Part shown: one piece after another, positions 23,239-31,726 of the stretch
Position numbering within the stretch: the stretch's first letter is position 1
Layout of the letters: the number at the start of each line of letters is the position of its first letter
DNA from: Actinomyces culturomici
GTDB lineage: Bacteria; Actinomycetota; Actinomycetes; Actinomycetales; Actinomycetaceae
Assembly: GCF_900499005.1 (NCBI RefSeq)
Contig: NZ_LS991316.1
Location: 378,204-418,715 of the forward strand
DNA: 40,512 nucleotides
Direction: 5' to 3'
Notes under the pieces: generated by a model
Seen by the model: only the letters and a program-made list of their open reading frames with translations
What the model was told of the DNA's origin: nothing
Database searches by the model: none
Made by a program: the position numbers and the translations under genes

Positions 23239-24108
23239 TCAGAGCTCCTCGACGATACGGGGCGAGTGGCGCTTGAAGAACCACGTGCCGAAGCCGAAGG
23301 CCGCGAAGGACCAGAAGACGCATGCCGCGGTGACGGGAAGGGAGGGGAGCGCGAAGTCGTAGAGGCACGACCTGTACGCCTCGAGGAAGGTCTCCGCCGG
23401 GTTGAGTCGGAAGATCGTCGTGAGAGGGATCGGTCCTCCGTTGAACGACCAGCCCTTCCGCAGGAGGACGTTCTCGACGTCGTGGAGCATCCCGAGCGAG
23501 AAGACCACGCCGGAGGCGTACATCCAGATCTGGTTGAAGATCGACCACAGATGAGCGATGTCGCGGAAGTAGACGGTCGCGATCGAAAGGACGAGGGAGA
23601 CGCCGGTGGAGAAGAACGCGGTGAGGACCATGACGACGAGCAGCGCCGGGATCATCGCGAAGACTCCGGGACCTCCCATGAGGGCGGAGATGATGACGAG
23701 GACGATCAGCTCGAAGATGAAATCGACCGCCATCGCGAGGACCGTCGAGTAGATGAGCGCCTCGCGCGGGAAGTAGACCTTGGTGAGAAGACCGGCGTTG
23801 TCGATGAGGGAGGACATTCCCGAAAGGATCGCTCCGGAGAGGAACGACCAGCAGATGACGCCGATGCCGATCCACAGGGCGAAGGAGTCGATTCCGGAAT
23901 TGCGGCCCGGATCGACCGAACCGCGGAAGACGACGCCGAAGATCAGCGCGAAGACCGCGACGGTCGCGAGGGGATTGATGAACGACCAGAGGCGGCCGAG
24001 GGCCGTACCCTTGAACTCCGAGGAGACGGTGCGCTGCGTGAGCCTCAATGTGAGGTCGACGAGCCTGCGCCGCTCACTCGGGAAGCCGTTGTCGTCTGGA
24101 CTTGCCAA
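23239..24108 (-). CDS. wzm: Wzm, ABC-2 permease of the polysaccharide exporter
   Basis: This 289-residue protein has an amphipathic N-terminal helix (VSSEFKGTALGRLWSFINPL, typical of Wzm/TagG/RfbA permeases) and six membrane segments. It should form the homodimeric channel for a lipid-linked polysaccharide together with Wzt. The start is a TTG, with GAGAGGA about ten bases upstream; no in-frame ATG exists before the second membrane segment, and a nearer ATG is out of frame. It is separated from the acyltransferase gene by 121 bp that contain a possible internal promoter. Confidence 0.9.
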   Translation of the reverse strand: MASPDDNGFPSERRRLVDLTLRLTQRTVSSEFKGTALGRLWSFINPLATVAVFALIFGVVFRGSVDPGRNSGIDSFALWIGIGVICWSFLSGAILSGMSSLIDNAGLLTKVYFPREALIYSTVLAMAVDFIFELIVLVIISALMGGPGVFAMIPALLVVMVLTAFFSTGVSLVLSIATVYFRDIAHLWSIFNQIWMYASGVVFSLGMLHDVENVLLRKGWSFNGGPIPLTTIFRLNPAETFLEAYRSCLYDFALPSLPVTAACVFWSFAAFGFGTWFFKRHSPRIVEEL

Positions 24109-24173
24109 CTCGTGACATCCTCTCGCTGTTCTCGGCGAACCCAGGAGCGCGGTGGCGCCCGGTTCGCCCGTTT

Positions 24174-24179
24174 ACCCTA
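24174..24179 (-). promoter_or_regulatory. Possible -10 box of wzm-wzt
   Basis: TAGGGT on the minus strand lies 66 bases upstream of the wzm TTG start. It could drive wzm-wzt apart from the upstream genes, or the four genes may be one transcript. Confidence 0.3.
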
Positions 24180-24229
24180 CGACGCGCGCCCCGCGCCTCG
24201 GAAACGCGCCGCGCGAATCGAGGGGGGAA

Positions 24230-25333
24230 TCACGGCTCCTCCGGGTGGACGATCGGCCGCCATGTCGCGCCCTTGAAGGAGCGGGTGATGTAGGTGACGA
24301 CTCTCCTGGTGATCGCGTCGAGACCCACTGCGGTCGCGAAGGTCAGGACGAGGACGCCGGCGAACATGGCGAGTCGCTGCTTGAGTCCGAAGGCGGTCCA
24401 CGGCATCGAGTTGTACATCACCATGATGACGACGTGATGGGTGAGGAAGATCGGGTACGAGTACTTCGCGATGAGAGAGACGAACTCGCGGACCGGCTGG
24501 AAGCAGATGTAGCGGCCGATGATGACGAGGAGAAGGAAGAAGGCGATGCCGACGAAGGTCGTCGCGATGTCCTCGGGAATCTCATTCGGGTAGCGCGCCG
24601 AGACGGCGAGAACCGCGGCGATCGGGAGGAGGGTCGCCCAATGCACCCTCTTGACGTACTTCGTGAAGTACATGCCGAAGAGGAGCTCGGGAAGCCGGGT
24701 CGGAAGGAGGACCGCGGTCGGCAGTCCCGGGAAGCGCTGGAAGAGGAGGAAGGACGCGACGTAGATCGCGATGCCGAGAATCGCGGTGATCACCGGATGC
24801 TCGTCGACTCCCCAGAGCAGGAGGGGGAAGACGAGGTAGAAGATGAGAATGAAGCCGAGGAACCACTCGCCGAGAAGGTAGGCGGTCGCGATGTGGAAGT
24901 TCGCGGCGAGGCCGTCGACGCCGAGGATCGTGAAGATGAAGTTCCTCGCCGGGGGGTTGACGGGGGAGATGCCGTGCGACGTCGTGAAGAGGTAGACGAA
25001 TGCGAGGATCCACGCGGTCCAGAACATCGGGTAGATGCCCTTGGCCCTCTTCCAGTAGAAGGTCCTCAGCGAGTACGGACGGTGGTACGTGTAGGTGAGC
25101 GCCGCGCCGGAGATCGCGAGGAACAGTGAGACGCCGAGGCCGCCGACGTAAATGCCGAAGGGCGTGTTCGTCAGGAGGTAGCCCCCACCGGCGAGGTACG
25201 GATTGTTGAAGTGGGTGAGGACGATGATGAGCGTCGCCAGGGCCCGGATGAAATCCAGGTAGAAGAGACGAGCGCGTCGGGGAGTCGTAGGGGAAGGCGC
25301 GTCGGCCACGACGGCCGCGTGGGACGTCGTCAT
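24230..25333 (-). CDS. Acyltransferase 3 family membrane O-acyltransferase
   Basis: This 367-residue integral membrane protein has about ten helices and the family start YLDFIRALATLIIVLTHF, with the invariant Arg and His. RAKGIYPMFW follows the third helix, and FLTHHVVIM lies near the end. These enzymes transfer acetyl or other acyl groups to sugars at the membrane. The ATG overlaps the stop of the RgpF-like gene (ATGA), so it probably O-acylates the rhamnan-type glycan or its precursor. Confidence 0.88.
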   Translation of the reverse strand: MTTSHAAVVADAPSPTTPRRARLFYLDFIRALATLIIVLTHFNNPYLAGGGYLLTNTPFGIYVGGLGVSLFLAISGAALTYTYHRPYSLRTFYWKRAKGIYPMFWTAWILAFVYLFTTSHGISPVNPPARNFIFTILGVDGLAANFHIATAYLLGEWFLGFILIFYLVFPLLLWGVDEHPVITAILGIAIYVASFLLFQRFPGLPTAVLLPTRLPELLFGMYFTKYVKRVHWATLLPIAAVLAVSARYPNEIPEDIATTFVGIAFFLLLVIIGRYICFQPVREFVSLIAKYSYPIFLTHHVVIMVMYNSMPWTAFGLKQRLAMFAGVLVLTFATAVGLDAITRRVVTYITRSFKGATWRPIVHPEEP

Positions 25334-27210
25334 CGCATGCGCCTCCTCACTGAACGGTACGCGCGACCGAGCGGCTTCTGCAGGCTCCTCGGAACGAACG
25401 GCCGGATGGCCTCCTTGATCGCCGCGGTCGTTCGCGGCGGCGCCTTGCGGACCCGCTCGACCATGCCGTGAAGGGTGTCGCGCGGAACGGTGAGCGAGAT
25501 GGCCTTCGTCATCTCCTGGAGCGCGAAGGTGAGGTTGGTGAGCTCGGTGCGCGCGAAGCGGTCCGAGAGAAGCCAGCCGCAGAAGTAGCCGCTGGATTGC
25601 GCGACGAATCCGTAGGCGCGCTCGATCGCGTGGAGCCTCGTCCCGTCGATCGCGTTCGGCTCGGGCGGGAAGTCCTCATAGGTCCACGCGCGTTCGAAGA
25701 GCGGCGCGAGGGCCTTCGGTCGGAACCAGAACATCGTGCCGAGGGGGGAAACAGGCTCCTTGTCCTCGGAAATCGGGACCGAGATCCCCATCTCCTCGAG
25801 GAATTCGACGGTGATGTCGTAGTTCGGCCCCCACGACATCGAATAGCCGGGGAAGTACTCGGCGTGGTTCGGCGGCGGGGGAGTGAGGAGACCCATCCGG
25901 GGCTCGCGCTGGAACTCCGCGATGACGTTCGAGACGAATTCCTTCGAGGCGAGAAGATTGTCGAAGCACTTGAGCGCGAATCCATCGCCCTTGGAATAGG
26001 GGGAGAGCTGGGTGACCTTCTTGTCGTGGACGAAGCAGACGAGGTCGTACTCCATGACGACGTCGCGCGCGCCGACGAGAAGGGCGGAGACGTCGCGGCC
26101 CCGATTCTCGATCTTCCGAACGTCGACGACGTAGGGCAGGTCGGCGACCGCCTCGCGAATCGTCGCGATCTTCTCATCGGACCCGGCGGTGAGGATGATG
26201 TCGCAGCCCTCCGGCATGGACCGGATGTACCCGAGGGTCTCCTCCAGGAGATCCATGTAGTACAGGTGGGCGACGAGGGCGACCTTCATCGGGGCGGGAT
26301 CGTGAGCGGTCGACTCCGTGGGAAGGACGTACGTGAGGTTGAGCGAGTGCTGAATGTCGACCATGTGCATGGTCCGCAGCGCGTTCTCCCAGATGAGGTC
26401 CGTATCGTATTCGGTCTCGTCCCGCAGGTAGTCGTAGAGCTCGCGAGTCGAGGCCCCGACCGACTGCGTGAGGGTGTCGTAGTAGTCGTGGAAGAAGGAA
26501 CGCCGCTTGAAGACCGGGCAGCCGCGCTCCTCGATGAGGTCGCGAGGATAGAACATCAGCGGATAGAGCGTCCGACCCTCGTAGTCCTCGGTATCGACGT
26601 AGACCCCGGACTTGAAGCCGAGGCGTTCGAATCGCTGCGTGAAGAGGGACTCGTGGTAGCCGATGGACTCGGTGTAGGAGCGGATCTCGGGCATGTCGTC
26701 CCAGTACGCCTGGAACACTCGGGAGGAGACGAGGCTGCGCCGGTACGCGTGGAAGTGCGACTGAAGGTGACGCGGTAGATAACCCTCGGGCGCCATGCCG
26801 AAGGGATCGCCGTCGACGCGGTGGAACCAGTTCATCCCCCAGAAGTCGAGATCGCGCTCGTTCATCGTCGCGAACATCTCGGCGAAGGGGTGGACGGGAC
26901 CCATGATCGTCGCGTTGAAGAGGATCACCTCGTCGAAGCCGACGAGCGCGTCCCAGCCGTAGGACTCCATCGCGGTCTTGTACGCCCAGACGTCGAGGCC
27001 CGTGTTCTCCCTGACGATGATCTTCTTCGTGAAACGCTCGAGCCGCTCGCGGCCGGCGTCCTGAAGTCGACCGTTGACGACGATGGTGAGGTCGGAGAGG
27101 CTCTTCGTCATGTCCTCGAGGAGGACCTCGACATAGCGGTCGACGACCCCGTCTCGGTCGTAGAAGAAGAAGATCCCCAGTCGATTCGGGGAGCCCTCGG
27201 CGATTCTCAT
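25330..27210 (-). CDS. RgpF-like rhamnan synthesis protein
   Basis: This 626-residue protein matches the rhamnan synthesis F family. Its N-terminal half has LGIFFFYDRDGVVDRYV, ENTGLDVWAYKTAM and FWGMNWFHRVDG. The second half has VALVAHLYYMDLLEETL, VRKIENRGRDVSALLVG and CFVHDKKVTQLSP, then GTMFWFRPKALAPLF. Streptococcal RgpF extends rhamnose-glucose polysaccharide, so the main chain here probably contains rhamnose, in agreement with rmlA and rmlCD in the same window. The two similar halves may be two GT domains. The ATG has a GGAGA site. It is the first gene of a leftward block with the acyltransferase and ABC exporter. Confidence 0.88.
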   Translation of the reverse strand: MRIAEGSPNRLGIFFFYDRDGVVDRYVEVLLEDMTKSLSDLTIVVNGRLQDAGRERLERFTKKIIVRENTGLDVWAYKTAMESYGWDALVGFDEVILFNATIMGPVHPFAEMFATMNERDLDFWGMNWFHRVDGDPFGMAPEGYLPRHLQSHFHAYRRSLVSSRVFQAYWDDMPEIRSYTESIGYHESLFTQRFERLGFKSGVYVDTEDYEGRTLYPLMFYPRDLIEERGCPVFKRRSFFHDYYDTLTQSVGASTRELYDYLRDETEYDTDLIWENALRTMHMVDIQHSLNLTYVLPTESTAHDPAPMKVALVAHLYYMDLLEETLGYIRSMPEGCDIILTAGSDEKIATIREAVADLPYVVDVRKIENRGRDVSALLVGARDVVMEYDLVCFVHDKKVTQLSPYSKGDGFALKCFDNLLASKEFVSNVIAEFQREPRMGLLTPPPPNHAEYFPGYSMSWGPNYDITVEFLEEMGISVPISEDKEPVSPLGTMFWFRPKALAPLFERAWTYEDFPPEPNAIDGTRLHAIERAYGFVAQSSGYFCGWLLSDRFARTELTNLTFALQEMTKAISLTVPRDTLHGMVERVRKAPPRTTAAIKEAIRPFVPRSLQKPLGRAYRSVRRRMR

Positions 27211-27273
27211 GCGCGATCTCCAAAATGCGGCGAGGGCGCTCTCGGCGCCGTCCTCGTTCGATGATTCGCGTCG

Positions 27274-27279
27274 AGTATA
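27274..27279 (-). promoter_or_regulatory. Probable -10 box of the rgpF-acyltransferase-exporter block
   Basis: TATACT on the minus strand lies 63 bases before the ATG at 27210. It is the best -10 match in the window. The -35 region is weak. Confidence 0.5.
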
Positions 27280-27385
27280 CGGTTCCGACCGATTCGGGCC
27301 CTGAAACGAGATGAATTCGACGCGCTGCCGTCGCGGGGAGGTGCGTTGGCCTCAGCCGGTCCGGGACTCGCCGAAGGGGAGCCGG

Positions 27386-27391
27386 TAGACT
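27386..27391 (+). promoter_or_regulatory. Probable -10 box of the GH25 gene
   Basis: TAGACT lies 38 bases before the ATG at 27430, with a GGAAGGA ribosome-binding site between. Confidence 0.45.
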
Positions 27392-27429
27392 CGCACCATC
27401 CCCATTCGCAACTGGAAGGATCTCCGATC

Positions 27430-29172
27430 ATGAGGAACGCCCGTGCGAAGATCGTTTCGGCGGCGCTGTGCGCAGTCGCCGCGTTCGCCCTCGCCAATCC
27501 GTCGGCCTCGGCCGCGGATCCGGTGGTGGAATCGCTACCCGCAACGGCGGCCGAGCAGGCGGGGGCGCCCGAGCTCCCGGAGGTCGTCTCGCCCTCCATC
27601 GCGGATGACGATCTCCTCGTCTCCGACGACCTGGTCATGACGCCCGAGGGCGACGTCAAGGATGTCCGAACGGGCGAGGTCGTCACGGATCCGGCGATCG
27701 TCGGAACCCCGGATGCGCCGCCGGATCCCCTTGCGAAGACCGATGGGCGGCGTTTCATCCCCGTGGAGGTCGGCGAACTGCGTGCCGCGGAGAGTTCCGG
27801 TACGGGCGAGACCTCGGACGGGTCCGGCGCCGGATCCCAGTCGAGCCAGGACGCTCGAGAGTCGGGAGCCGCGTCTGCGGCACCCTCCGCATCGCGGAAT
27901 CTCGTCGGCGCCGATGGTGCTTTCGCCGCCTCTCCCGCGGCGTTCTCGTCTTCTCCGAGCGCGTACGGCGCCTATTGGGGGACGTACCTCGGCGAGCCCG
28001 CGTTCTTCGACGGAAAGGGGCGCCTCTTCGCCCAGCAGGCGACGACGGTCATCGACGTCTCCCAGTGGCAGGGGACGATCGACTGGTCCGCCGTGAAACG
28101 CTCCGGAGTCGATGCCGCGATCATCCGTCTCGGATACTCGGACACCGGGATCGACACGAAGGTGATGACGAACATCTCCGAGTGCAAGCGGCTCGGTATT
28201 CCGTTCGGCGTCTACCTGTTCTCCTACGCGGAGAACGCGACGGATGGCGCCAATGAGGCGAAGCACGTCCTCGCCCTGCTCCGACAGGCCGGGGTCAAGC
28301 CGTCCGATCTCGCGTATCCCGTCTTCTACGATCTCGAGCGCTGGAGCTACACGGGCGCGTCCTCGCCGACCACGACGAAGGCGTACGAGTCGATCGTCGG
28401 AGCATGGTGGAGCACGATGACGGCCGCCGGATACGAGAGGCTCTCGCTCTACTCGTACACGGACATGCTGAAGAACGAGCTCAACTCCTCGAGTCTCCAC
28501 GCGAAGACGATGTGGGCCGCTTCCTACGGGGCGACCGTCGACTACGCGTACCCCGCGAATTACCGCGGCTGGCAGTACACGTCCGAGCAGCGCGTCCAGG
28601 GGATCACCGAGAACGTCGTGGACGTCAGCGCGTTCGGCAATGGGGATTGGACCACCGATGTCAACCTCACGTGGTTCCTGCGCGACGAGGACATCGCGGT
28701 CGGCGCTTCGCTCGCGAAGACCTATGCGAAGCCGGTCGAGTACCGATTCCAGGAGTACGACGTCGCGGCGGGGAAGTGGCGGACCTTCGCGGATTGGACG
28801 GGTGCGAACTGGGCGGGGTGGGCGTCGACCGCCGGGACGTACTGGCTCCACGTCGAGGCGCGGGACGCGTCGACGCACAAGACCCTCGGGACGCAGACGA
28901 TCGCCTTCGCCTATAAGGCGGGCACGACGCGAATCACCGGGACGTTCGCAGGATGGCGTTCGGACGGCATTCTCCTGGGGGCGGTGTCGAACAATCCGAA
29001 GGCGACGACGCGCATCAAGATCTACGACACGGCGACGAAGCAGTGGGTGGCCGACTTCAAGGGGCCGTGGGCGCTGTGGCATCCGAAGAAGGGCGTCTAC
29101 TGGACGCACTTCGAGGTCTACACGTCCGATGGTCGCCTCGCGCAGACGCTCACCTACGCCTTCGGTGTCTGA
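27430..29172 (+). CDS. Secreted GH25 lysozyme with Y_Y_Y-like repeats
   Basis: This 580-residue secreted muramidase has a signal peptide (1-28, ending ASAAD), an Asp/Glu/Ser-rich linker to about 200, a GH25 domain (about 206-405) and a C-terminal two-repeat module (412-580). The catalytic region shows D209 in VIDVSQWQG and D301/E303 in FYDLERW, the expected acidic residues for cleavage of MurNAc-GlcNAc bonds. The C-terminal module is a clear paralogue of residues 109-277 of the NlpC/P60 protein at 18617-20182. The start at 27430 gives the signal peptide directly and has GGAAGGA; an earlier start at 27346 would put 28 extra residues before it. It is the last gene before the lower-G+C region. 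Confidence 0.9.
   Translation: MRNARAKIVSAALCAVAAFALANPSASAADPVVESLPATAAEQAGAPELPEVVSPSIADDDLLVSDDLVMTPEGDVKDVRTGEVVTDPAIVGTPDAPPDPLAKTDGRRFIPVEVGELRAAESSGTGETSDGSGAGSQSSQDARESGAASAAPSASRNLVGADGAFAASPAAFSSSPSAYGAYWGTYLGEPAFFDGKGRLFAQQATTVIDVSQWQGTIDWSAVKRSGVDAAIIRLGYSDTGIDTKVMTNISECKRLGIPFGVYLFSYAENATDGANEAKHVLALLRQAGVKPSDLAYPVFYDLERWSYTGASSPTTTKAYESIVGAWWSTMTAAGYERLSLYSYTDMLKNELNSSSLHAKTMWAASYGATVDYAYPANYRGWQYTSEQRVQGITENVVDVSAFGNGDWTTDVNLTWFLRDEDIAVGASLAKTYAKPVEYRFQEYDVAAGKWRTFADWTGANWAGWASTAGTYWLHVEARDASTHKTLGTQTIAFAYKAGTTRITGTFAGWRSDGILLGAVSNNPKATTRIKIYDTATKQWVADFKGPWALWHPKKGVYWTHFEVYTSDGRLAQTLTYAFGV
28663..29169 (+). repeat. Two-repeat Tyr/Trp-rich module, copy in the GH25 protein
   Basis: Residues 412-580 align along their length with residues 109-277 of the NlpC/P60 protein, without large gaps. 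The module is C-terminal here and N-terminal to the catalytic domain there. The two genes lie ~8.5 kb apart on the same strand, with unrelated catalytic domains. Confidence 0.75.
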
Positions 29173-29804
29173 GTCGACGACGCCGATACGTGGGCATGGC
29201 CGATGGGAGACATTCAACCGGGCCCGCGTGGAGGCGGGAGCCTTCAAGTGCGCAAAGCAGACACGGCAAGTTTATGCGCATAGGAGGGCTGAGAAGGGGC
29301 AGGAGGCGGACCTGCCGGCGGTTGTCGGGGGCAAAAGAGTTACGTGCTCTCAAGAGGCGGCACCCAGTCCTCGACCAAGAGAACGAGATTCCGCCAAAGG
29401 CGGCAGAGCTCTTCGGTCGGGAAACTATTCCCACGGATGAAATATCCGCTCGTCGGCGAGCTGGGCGAAAACGGAGCTCCGGCCACGCAGTTATGCCACG
29501 TGGTGGGTTGGGGGATCGAGCCGTCAGCACAAATACCGCAGGGCGAGAACAACACGCGCATGGATGCGAACGTCTCGCTGCGTACCGTGCAGACATTCGT
29601 CTCGGCGCGCCTTGTGCGCAAATGGTCGCGTGTCCCGTAAGCGTATGAAAGATCTGTCGTGTTTGCGGCGCACTCTTCTCCGAAAGGTGCAACTCCTGTC
29701 GTCGCAAAGCCACACGTACAGGCTTCGATCCAGGGGGGACTCACCGATCTGTCTGCCCAATCATGGGAACGCCTTAGGCGCTCGATCTGCGCTTCCTTGC
29801 AAGA
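29173..29804. other. Gene-poor junction into the lower-G+C cassette
   Basis: This 632-bp stretch between the GH25 gene and the GtrA gene holds no convincing intact gene. Short open frames on both strands have no recognisable domains. An IS3-like transposase remnant lies at about 29300-29510. Base composition falls within it, from the GH25 side to the gtrA side. No tRNA or CRISPR pattern is seen. Confidence 0.7.
29300..29510 (+). pseudogene. Decayed IS3-family transposase remnant (orfA end and orfB start)
   Basis: From 29334 one frame reads KELRALKRRHPVLDQENEI then PPKAAELF, which looks like the C-terminal leucine-zipper end of an IS3-family OrfA (usually LRALKRRNRVLEQENEILRKAAAYF). In another frame 29437-29508 reads MKYPLVGELGENGAP and QLCHVVGW, which resembles the start of an OrfB. 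The frames are joined by a frameshift, and no DDE core follows. Inverted repeats were not found. Confidence 0.5.
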
Positions 29805-30227
29805 TCACCTATTCGCTCTGGGCTCGATGAATGCCTTACGTGAAATGAAGTTGTATGTCATCACGACGGCGATTGCTGCCAATTTACCAAATGATGGTGG
29901 CGCGCCCGCCCACTCCACGAATGCAAATATTGCCATCTGATTTAGGATAAGTCCGACTAATGTAAGGGCTGTGTATAGGCCGAATTCAGTTGTCTTCGAG
30001 CGAGATTCGTTGGACTCGAATACGAAGCGCATGCTCAGCCAGTAGTTTACGAAAATTCCAACCGAATATGAAAGAGTCGATGAAATCAAGTACTGCAATC
30101 CCATTACGCGGTGAAGGAGAAGGAATCCGCCGTAATCAACGCCGGTCGATATGAGCCCGACGAAACTGAAACGAATAATCTGCGAAATCAGCGCAGGTAT
30201 CATATGGCCGCCAATCCGTTCTCTCAC
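29805..30227 (-). CDS. GtrA-family membrane protein
   Basis: This 140-residue protein has four membrane segments and the GtrA pattern: FSFVGLISTGVDYGGFLLLHR, VGIFVNYWLSMRFVF and AVVMTYNFISRKAFIE. GtrA proteins are thought to help move polyprenyl-phosphate sugars to the outer face of the membrane. The GTG start overlaps the GT-C gene stop (GTGA). With the GT2 (32696-33733) and GT-C (30224-31705) enzymes it forms a three-part decoration system. G+C content is clearly lower than in the flanks. Confidence 0.88.
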   Translation of the reverse strand: MRERIGGHMIPALISQIIRFSFVGLISTGVDYGGFLLLHRVMGLQYLISSTLSYSVGIFVNYWLSMRFVFESNESRSKTTEFGLYTALTLVGLILNQMAIFAFVEWAGAPPSFGKLAAIAVVMTYNFISRKAFIEPRANR

Positions 30228-31705
30228 TTGAAGAGGATCTCTCTGAAATAGAGTGCGAGAGAAGGGAGAATGAATACATAAAGGCCTGCGTTATATAGGA
30301 TTACGGACGTTTGAGAAGGAAGTCTCAACGGAGGGTCGTAAGAGCGGTAGGCGTCCACCGGTGCTGAATTAGGATTCTTGCCGTCAAGGAGGGCATGTCG
30401 CTGTGTTCGAAATAGGACTGCGACCGTCGCGAGGATTAGTCCGAGTGTGAGGCTGTATAAGAGCGCGGGCGTATGGGAGGTCACACCCCCAAGAATGGAC
30501 TGGAATGATGGTCTGCCAGAGTAGTGGAATCCGAATACTCTGGCAAATATGCCTCCATTGACCATGTTCTGATCCATATAGTAGCCGAAGACGACCGGAG
30601 AAAAGAGGAGAAGGAATGCTGCAAATCCTGTCATCGTAAGCATTAGTTCGTCAATCTTTTCGTGACCGGCAATGAGGATTGCGGCAAAAGGTGTTACGAA
30701 AATCCACCAATATGTGTTGGCCTGGAAGAGCGCAAACGGTACTGCAATACTCGTGAACGCGGTAAGAGTTGCGCGATACTTGAAAGAATGTTCAAACTGG
30801 GGTTCGGCAAACAGGCTGAAAACGGTGATTAGGACGATAGCGACGATCGCGAGCGATATGCTTCCAAATCCTGTTCCGATGCCGATGTCGAACAACTTGT
30901 CAAGAATGTGGGCGCGGAGTCCGGTGGCGACGTCGTATCCCGGCATTCGGTGTTGTATGGCTTCTGTGATGACCGGTAGCGACATGCCGATCGCGGCATA
31001 GCCGAGTAGGCGAGAAATGTGTTTCTCTGAGAGGCATAGCAGGGGGATGAAGGCGAAAAATGCGAACAGTTTACACGAGATTGCGAAGGCCATGATCGCG
31101 GCAAACGGCAGTAGGCGTCGTTGGAAGTAGTAGTTCATCGCCACGATGAGGAATATTATCGTGATAATGTCGTATTGCCAGAAAATTGTATCAGAGAAAA
31201 GGGTGATCGGTGATGCGAGGAATAGGTATGCCGCCCAGCTTGCGCGATTTCTGCTGTATCCCAGTCCAAGTGAGAGGCGGTAGATGAGAAGGGTACCCAA
31301 AAGCACTAGAAGGATGATCCAGATCTGCATGATCCGTGTGAAAATTTCGACTTGGAGGGCGTTCGTGTAGTCGAATGTTGAAAAGGCGGCAAATCCGAAT
31401 GCGAATGGTGCTAAGAGGAGTGCGAAGATGGCATAGAAGGTGATGCCATACATGGCCGGCATGATTGTTGTGGACACCGAGGTTTCGTAGAAGCTAGTCA
31501 GATGCCCATGGGCGACCGAGTCAAGAAGAAGCATCGCGTGCTGAACGGTTGCGAGGAGGTCCGAAGGGGTTCGGAGAAAAAAGACGAAACCGATCGCAAT
31601 CGAAATAAACGGAATGCTCCACTGGAACCAATTAGGTCCGAAGTCGGCATCGGCCGTGAGAGCGCGTTTTGGTGTTCTGAGACGAATGGAGGGAGGTAAG
31701 TGCAT
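30224..31705 (-). CDS. GT-C-type polytopic glycosyltransferase
   Basis: This 493-residue membrane protein has about 11-12 hydrophobic segments. An acidic residue lies in the long loop after the first (TVQHAMLLLDSVAHG), and FWQYDIITIIFLIVAM lies in the middle. This layout fits GT-C enzymes that use polyprenyl-phosphate sugars to modify glycans outside the membrane; a specific family was not recognised. The location between the gtrA and epimerase genes of a GT2-GtrA cassette supports the role. The ATG has an AGGAT site about eight bases upstream. Codon use is markedly more A/T-rich than in the flanking genes. Confidence 0.72.
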   Translation of the reverse strand: MHLPPSIRLRTPKRALTADADFGPNWFQWSIPFISIAIGFVFFLRTPSDLLATVQHAMLLLDSVAHGHLTSFYETSVSTTIMPAMYGITFYAIFALLLAPFAFGFAAFSTFDYTNALQVEIFTRIMQIWIILLVLLGTLLIYRLSLGLGYSRNRASWAAYLFLASPITLFSDTIFWQYDIITIIFLIVAMNYYFQRRLLPFAAIMAFAISCKLFAFFAFIPLLCLSEKHISRLLGYAAIGMSLPVITEAIQHRMPGYDVATGLRAHILDKLFDIGIGTGFGSISLAIVAIVLITVFSLFAEPQFEHSFKYRATLTAFTSIAVPFALFQANTYWWIFVTPFAAILIAGHEKIDELMLTMTGFAAFLLLFSPVVFGYYMDQNMVNGGIFARVFGFHYSGRPSFQSILGGVTSHTPALLYSLTLGLILATVAVLFRTQRHALLDGKNPNSAPVDAYRSYDPPLRLPSQTSVILYNAGLYVFILPSLALYFREILFK

Positions 31706-31726
31706 CGAGGCGATCCTGCTCTTTCC

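Noticed and set aside
29340-29744. Short minus-strand frames as a possible cysteine-rich small protein
   Set aside because: Overlapping frames in both strands of the IS remnant region have no start signal, no conserved pattern and no partner gene.
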